A stretch of 64,000 bases of DNA from Geosiphon pyriformis (Eukaryota > Glomeromycota > Glomeromycetes > Archaeosporales > Geosiphonaceae): the NCBI GenBank assembly GCA_016748015.1, contig JAAOMT010000085.1:62001-126000 (forward strand). The letters are read 5' to 3'. The position numbers and the translations under genes are program-made. The notes under the pieces were generated by a model. The model had not been told where the DNA came from, made no database searches, and saw only the letters and a list, made by a program, of their open reading frames with translations. This document shows, piece by piece, positions 58,350 to 64,000 of the stretch (position 1 is the first letter of the stretch; each line of letters opens with the position of its first letter).

Positions 58350-59980
58350 TTGAGAGTATTGACATGGAGGAGGAGTGCTTGGTTGAGGAAACCAGTGTTG
58401 TCTATGGTGAGAATGGTGCTTTTACAGGAGAGGATCCTAATCAAATGCCTAAAAGTTTGTGTGTAAAGACCAAGAAGATATTAAGAAAGCCTCTGGGTGT
58501 GATTGATTATGGTACTGTCAATGCAGAAGATGACGTGTTAGACAGTTCATTCCTTTTCCCACCCCTTTTACCTATTAAACTGTCTATTCAAGTGTCTGTT
58601 CGCAAATTTTTTGCTTTGGATATTAATCTCGTGGCTGTTGCTGGGAAATCATCTCAGGAAAAATTGAACTTTGTCAAAAAAAATTTTTCAGGTGTGAATG
58701 GTTTTGGGGGGGTCTCTGCTCCCTCAAAATTTGGTGGAATTATCCAGACATCTTTCACTTTCAAAAAGGTGATGATGGCAGCTGCTTAATTGGCAAATGA
58801 TTGTAGTGTTATGGTAAACACCAATCTTAAGTGCCCCATCAACAATCATATGAATCGGGCAATTGTGTTGAAAGAAATTCCTGTGGAAACTTCCATCAAG
58901 GCAGTGCATGCAGCCATTTCTGAATTTGGACTTATTAAGTTGATCAAAATACAGTTGGTGAGTCTATGACAAAAGGCGATTATTGAATTAGAAGATCAAA
59001 TTTAGGCTGATCTCTTGGCAGCTAAGTAGTCTGTTCTTATTGGGAAAGATGCAGTGCATGTGGCCCGGGCCGATATTAACAAACAAATGTGGGATGCCAG
59101 AGATGAGTTTAGGACTTTGCTTTACACTTTCCCTATAGACACCACCACTCATGATCTTTGGGACTTTATTGGTTCAGTTGGTGGGAAAACATGTGTTATT
59201 GAACGCAGCTCTGTCAGTTATGTCTGGGCATACTGTGCCACTGTGTGCTTTGATTCTGAGGGTAGCCTTATTTAGACAATGGCAAACACTCCTGTTATAA
59301 AAGACGTTGGTCTCCGTTGGTCTCATTTGACCACTGCACTGTGCTCAATTTGCAGAAATTCCGGTCATACTTCTCTCACTTGTCGTACTGCTGGTGCATC
59401 CTCAAGTCCTAGGAGCAAGAGAGCTCTTCTTTCAGCTCAAGATCAGCTCCGTCTGGCTAAGATATATGAAAAAAAATCTGCTCCCGTTTCCCACCCTTTG
59501 GCTTTTGGTGGAAAAACCTGGGCCTCTGTGGTTGGTAAACCACTTCCATTAGCGTCATTTAGTGGTTCAGCTCAATCTGGTTTCGTATTTTATGGTAAAC
59601 CTTTCTTGACTGTTAGTGGTGAATTGAAAGACCATTTGAAGAATATTGAGAGCAGTCTTGTCAGCCTTGTGGGACAAATTGGTAAGTTGGCTAAGAGGTT
59701 GGACTCATTCGTGTTGGCAGTTTTCCAGCCTAGCCCTGGATGTCAACTGCTGGTGACCCCCCCATCACAGAATTAAGGGGAGGATATAGTGATGAGAGTG
59801 GGTTTGGATGATGCCACTAGTGACAAGACTGCTGCCGTTACAGGTTCAACTGCCTCACCTGAGGTTGTGAAATTGGAAAACATGTTGGAAGGTCTCTTTG
59901 CTTCAGTCATGAGCCTATTGGCGTGCTTGGATGGTTTGGCTTTGGCAGGTGGTGCTCTTTCTTTACCTCTTTCTCAATGA
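58350..59980 (+). pseudogene. LINE G ORF1, 5'-truncated
   Basis: First RRM-like fold at 58850-59050, second with VGGKTCVI at 59100-59270, and an intact knuckle CSICRNSGHTSLTC near 59342-59383. A leucine-rich helix (LKNIESSLVSLVGQIGKLAK) is at about 59640-59700, followed by a PSPGCQLLVTP motif shared with LINE C. Stops at 58787, 58968, 59005, 59027, 59274 and 59775 fall mostly on codons that are Trp or Gln in relatives. Ends SLSQ-stop, with TGA in ATGA at 59977-59980. Confidence 0.82.
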
Positions 59981-62900
59981 ATGGTCTGGTGTGAAAAATT
60001 GCTACGTGTAATGTTCATGGGTTGAACAATCCTGTGAAGCAAGATGATGTCATTCATTGGCATAGAAATATGGGTAATTTAGTTTCTATTTTTACTGAGT
60101 TAAAGCTTAAAAGAAAAGTTCATCTGTGGTTGGCCAACAAATTTGATGGTGTTCGGGTTTTTACTTCTGGTCTGGATTCTGGTTCTTTGGGTGCTGGGGT
60201 GTTAATTGTCATGAATTCTTCTTTGGCAAGGCATGTTTTCAAGGTTTCTGAAGTGCCCGGCTGGCTTCTCTCCATCAAACTTCTCTTCAAAAATAAACTT
60301 TTGGTTTCTGTTTTGGGTCTCTATGCTGGTGCCTCTTCAAGTGTCTGATTCTCACAGGCTGGTGACATCAATTTTTTGATTGCTAAGACGGTAAATGAAT
60401 CTTCTTTTGTGGTCTTGGGTGGCAACTTCAATGAGGATGGCGTTCGTAAGAGTGCCAGTTTCAAAAAGTGCTTTGATCTGGGTCTGGTTAATGCCTTGGG
60501 TGGAAGTGTGCTTGTGAAGACGCCGACATGAGATAACTCTTATGGTGTTGTCAAGACTATTGACTATATGTTTGTCTCTTCGAGCTTGGTCAATGCTGTA
60601 GTGGATCATGGAGTGACTGGGATTGAGGATTTTTTTGATACTGATCATAAGGCTGTTTCTGTTTCTGTGGGTTTAGGTGGCTTGCTTGACTCTCAGCTGA
60701 ATTTGATACACAAGCAAGCTAATAAAGATTGTTGGAAGTTCAATTTCAGGAATGCTGGTGAGAAAGGGTGGGAACAATTTTAAGGATGCTATGTTGGCCA
60801 ATGGCCTAATGTTCTCGAGTGATTTCACTGCCTCTGCAAAATCTTCAGATTTAGATGCTATGTGGGACATTGTACACAAAGTAATGGTTCTCTCAGCAGT
60901 TGGGACATTCAAAAAGAAATGGTTTAAGGGTCATGATGAGGTTTTTACCAAGAGTTCTTCTAGGTTTCACAAGCTTGAGTTGCTGGTATCCAAGCTGGTT
61001 AAGGTGTTTCATTTGTTGTCTAGTGTGGAATTTGCGTCATTGTTGAATACATGAGAGAAGCTTAATGTCAATGGTGCTTTGGTGGTAAAGTCTTTATTTC
61101 TTTCAAACTCCAGTTTTGACAGGATTCGCTTGGCTCTGGCTAAAGCAAGAAAGTCTTACTGCTCTACTAAGTTGCTGGAATTCAAACGTGCTGAGGAATC
61201 CCATATTAGGGTGGCTATTGATAGAAAAATAGAAAGTTTTGAATCAGACAAGGGTCACACTATTAGGAGTGTTTTGGAGCATCCCTTTCGCAAAGTGGTA
61301 CTGGATCATTTGGTTGTGAGTGACGAGTTGATTTTGGAGCCCAGCTCAGTCAAGGCTAGGGTGGATGGGATCATAGAAGACTGGACCAGGAAGCGCAAAG
61401 TGGTGCCAGATATCTTCGATATTTGGTCTCGCTAGTACAAGCCTTTGGAGTATGTTTTTGATGGTGCATTTTCTGGTGTAATGTGTCCTGTTGGTTTCAA
61501 TGAGTTGTTCAGTGTGGTTTTTGGTCTGCCTGAGAACAAGATTGCTGGTCTTTCTGGGATTTCAAACGAGCTCTAGAAACACTGTGACAGATCAATTTTG
61601 GACATGTTTTTGGTGCTTTTAAATTCTTGTTTGATTTGTGAGTCAATACCTAGTGCTTGGAAGGAAGCCTGGGTCTCAATGATCTCTAAGCCATATGAGT
61701 GGGAAGAGGTTTTTATGAACACCCGATCTATTGTCTTGATTGAAACTGCCCACAAGATTCTTTCCAAGATTCTTTCAGATAGGATCTCATTGGCTTGTAG
61801 TACTTTTGATGTTCTGCGTGGGAACAATTTTTCGGTATTAAAGGGTATGACAACACAGTCTCTTATTTTTGCCATTGGTTCAGTTATTGAGAATGCTTTG
61901 GAGAAAAATCGTGAACTCTGGTTGGTCTTGCAAGACATGTAAAAGGCTTATGATTCTGTTGGGTGGGAACACCTTTAGGACAGTTTGGTTAGGATAAAGA
62001 TGTGTAGCAGGTTTATTAGGTTCTTTGGTGGTATCTACAGTAGTTGCATTAACAGAGTTATGACAAATTTTGGTTTGACGGATGGGTACGTGGTGCATGA
62101 TGGCTTGGACCAGGGGGAGGTGTTCTCACTACTCCTCTGGTGCATATTTTATAATCCCCTTTTGTGTAAAGTTAAGAGACAGGCGGATGGGTGTGGCTAT
62201 AGATTGAATTCTCATTTTATTTCTGGATGTGGTTATGCTGAGTCTTGGGCTAGTGTATCTTCATTTTTTGCAGCAGATGCCTTTGTTGATAATACTATAT
62301 AGGTTGGCAGCAATCAAAGTACCACACAACACATTCTCAACATTGCTAGTGAATTTTTCAATATCAATGACATCTCAATTAATAATGATAAGACTGTTGC
62401 CATTCCTATCAATTGTGATGGTACGGCTTCCTTTTTGCTGATCAGCAGGTCACTTATTTCTATTGCCAAGAAGGGGGAATCACATCGATATTTGGGGATT
62501 TATTTGTCAACTGAGGGTCTTTTGAAGCCTAGTTTGGCTAAGACACATTCTGATGTCTGGTTTTTTTCTAATTTAGTCCTGAAAAAGGCAGTATCTGATA
62601 AGCAACTTTCATATTTGGTTTTGGCGGTCCTCTTTTTTATCATTAGATATAGAACACAGTTCAGTTACATTCCTATTAGTTCTTGTAAAAAGTGGGACAC
62701 TTTAATTCGTAAGGGCTTGAGATTTAAGTCTGGTCTGCCATGTGATTTCCCCAATGATACAATTCATCATCTCTCTCTGTATGGTTTGAAGACTTTTGAG
62801 CAAGTTCAAGCTAAGAGCAAGTTGGCTTCGGTTGTTTCTTTTGCAAACTCTGTTGGGATTTTGGGGCATCTATTTTTTCACCAGTCACATGATCTGCAGG

Positions 62901-64000
62901 TCCTCTGCTGGTGCCTGCTACATCCATTGCAGTGTCCGGTTCATGTCAAAGTTAATTCTCTAAACAATTTTCTGGTGAGTGTGGTGCATATTTTCTCTGG
63001 ATGTGATTTGTCATTAGGTGGCTCTCTAACTAGTGCTTTTCGTCATCAGGGTGGAACTCCTATGTCTCTTGTTCTTGGTGAATCAAATTATGTCAAGAGT
63101 GTTTTTTCACTTCGGCATTATGGGGTTGTTTTTGTAGACCAGCTACAGAACCAAAATGGGACTGTTTTTGAGTGGAAGACCATCAAACGGTGGAAGTGGT
63201 TAGACCCACGTGGTCCGGTTCCTGTCTGGTTTGAGCTGTCAGTTTGTTTTCTTAGTGGCATGTCTTCTCTTTCTGTCTGCTCCACACTTTTGGCTGATCA
63301 CGGCTCTTCGGATGTTCTTCAGTCTCATGAATTTGGCATCATTGGTACCGGTTTACTCAATTCTAATGTTGGTCATTTTTCCATTTACACAGATGGATCT
63401 CTAAGTGATTTGGAGACTGTTGATATGAAAGCTGGGGCTGCTGTTTTCTTTGAGGACATTGGTATGGGTTTGGGTGTGGGGGTATTCGGTTTGATGTTTT
63501 CTACCTTGATGGAACTGCAGGCTATTGCTCTGGCGCTTGAGTGCATCCCTTCTTCTTATTCGGTCAACTTGTTCTCGAACAGTTAGGCTGCTTTGAATGC
63601 TTGCAGGTTGGAAATGAAATTGGTTTGCCCAGATTTTAGGAATTGGTGTTGGATTGAATGCCACCATATTGTTAATGTTATTCATCGTAAGAATTTAAAT
63701 GTTAATTGGTGTAAAGTAAAAAGACACTCAAAGGTTTTAGGCAATGAACGAGCTAATAAGTTGGCCAGGGCTGCAGCTCTCTCTGGTTGGCATCTGCCCC
63801 ATTCTGTTGATGAATGCTATCTTAGGAGTGGAGGAGCAGCCATTTTTGGTAATTCTAGACATTTCATTCGGGACATTTTTTGGTCAGTTTATTGTGCACA
63901 TTGGGAAATCAGTTGTGGTATGGGGGTGGTGGTGGATAGTCTGCATACAGATATTGATTGTTTTAGGTCGTCGCTGGTTTGGCATCTGGATTCTCACATG
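59977..64000 (+). pseudogene. LINE G ORF2, cut by the window edge
   Basis: Endonuclease to about 60760 (GGNFNEDG for GDFN, DTDHKAVSV). One frameshift near 60770-60785. RT with DM-stop-KAYDSVGW (motif A), GLDQGEVF (motif B) and FVDNT at 62282-62296 (motif C). A long clean stretch of 383 codons (62435-63586) covers thumb and RNase H start (YTDGSLSD, MELQAIALALE), then KVKRHSKVLGNERANKLA to 63770. Ten in-frame stops were counted: six at Trp positions, three at Gln positions and one unclear, judged against LINEs D to F. Confidence 0.88.

Larger units (their letters stand above)
58350..64000 (+). mobile_element. LINE G: LINE running off the right edge
   Basis: Begins inside ORF1 at a segment matching LINE C 21505 and LINE E 42300 (SIDMEEECLVEETS), so its 5' end is missing. 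It continues through ORF2 RNase H to the window end, just before the finger. Second best preserved copy after LINE D, with CpG still present. Confidence 0.87.

Noticed and set aside
1-64000. Alternative genetic code with stops read as Trp or Gln
   Set aside because: TGA and TAG both occur at Trp sites and TAA and TAG at Gln sites, so no single reassignment fits. LINE D ORF1 and the host gene use ordinary codons.
53405-64000. LINE F and LINE G as one twin-primed insertion
   Set aside because: The two halves contain overlapping parts of the element and differ in sequence, so they are separate copies.

Overview
This 64 kb window is very AT-rich eukaryotic DNA, most likely from a fungus. The spliced host gene and the style of the LINE and Gypsy elements suggest an arbuscular mycorrhizal (Glomeromycotina, Rhizophagus-like) genome. 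That placement is from recognition only, and no search was run. About 5% of the window is host coding sequence. The rest is a layered deposit of retrotransposons at different stages of decay, with stretches of almost pure A/T that are probably still older copies.

Layout. 1-1440: minus-strand LINE ORF1 relic, cut by the window edge. About 2548-21111: one old plus-strand LINE (LINE A), broken by an old Gypsy relic (about 3080-5450 or beyond), by a complete but inactivated Gypsy element on the minus strand (Gypsy2, 9161-16913, two 715-bp LTRs, ATAT duplication) and by a 5'-truncated minus-strand LINE (LINE B, 17307-19083, 10-bp duplication). Excising the last two restores the LINE A reading frame across the breakpoints. 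21185-27945: plus-strand LINE C, followed by two more LINE 3' tails (to about 28630). 29444-32899: the only host gene, a six-exon minus-strand co-chaperone with tandem ubiquitin-interacting motifs, TPRs and a J domain. 33964-40858: LINE D (minus), the youngest copy, with an intact 653-codon ORF1 and a nearly intact ORF2. 41995-48700: LINE E (plus, decayed). About 49900-52520: Gypsy3 relic (minus). 52530-53187: solo LTR of the Gypsy2 family in the opposite orientation. 53405-58345: LINE F (minus, 5'-truncated). 58350-64000: LINE G (plus, runs off the window), head-to-head with F.

LINEs C, D, E, F and G belong to one family. ORF1 has two RRM-like folds and a CCHC knuckle. ORF2 has an APE-type endonuclease, a reverse transcriptase, an RNase H and a C-terminal CxxC...H...C finger. 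Where the junction survives, in all five copies, the ORF1 stop and ORF2 start overlap as ATGA, which suggests stop-restart translation. Decay is dominated by C-to-T/G-to-A changes that turn Trp and Gln codons into stops and catalytic Asp into Asn.
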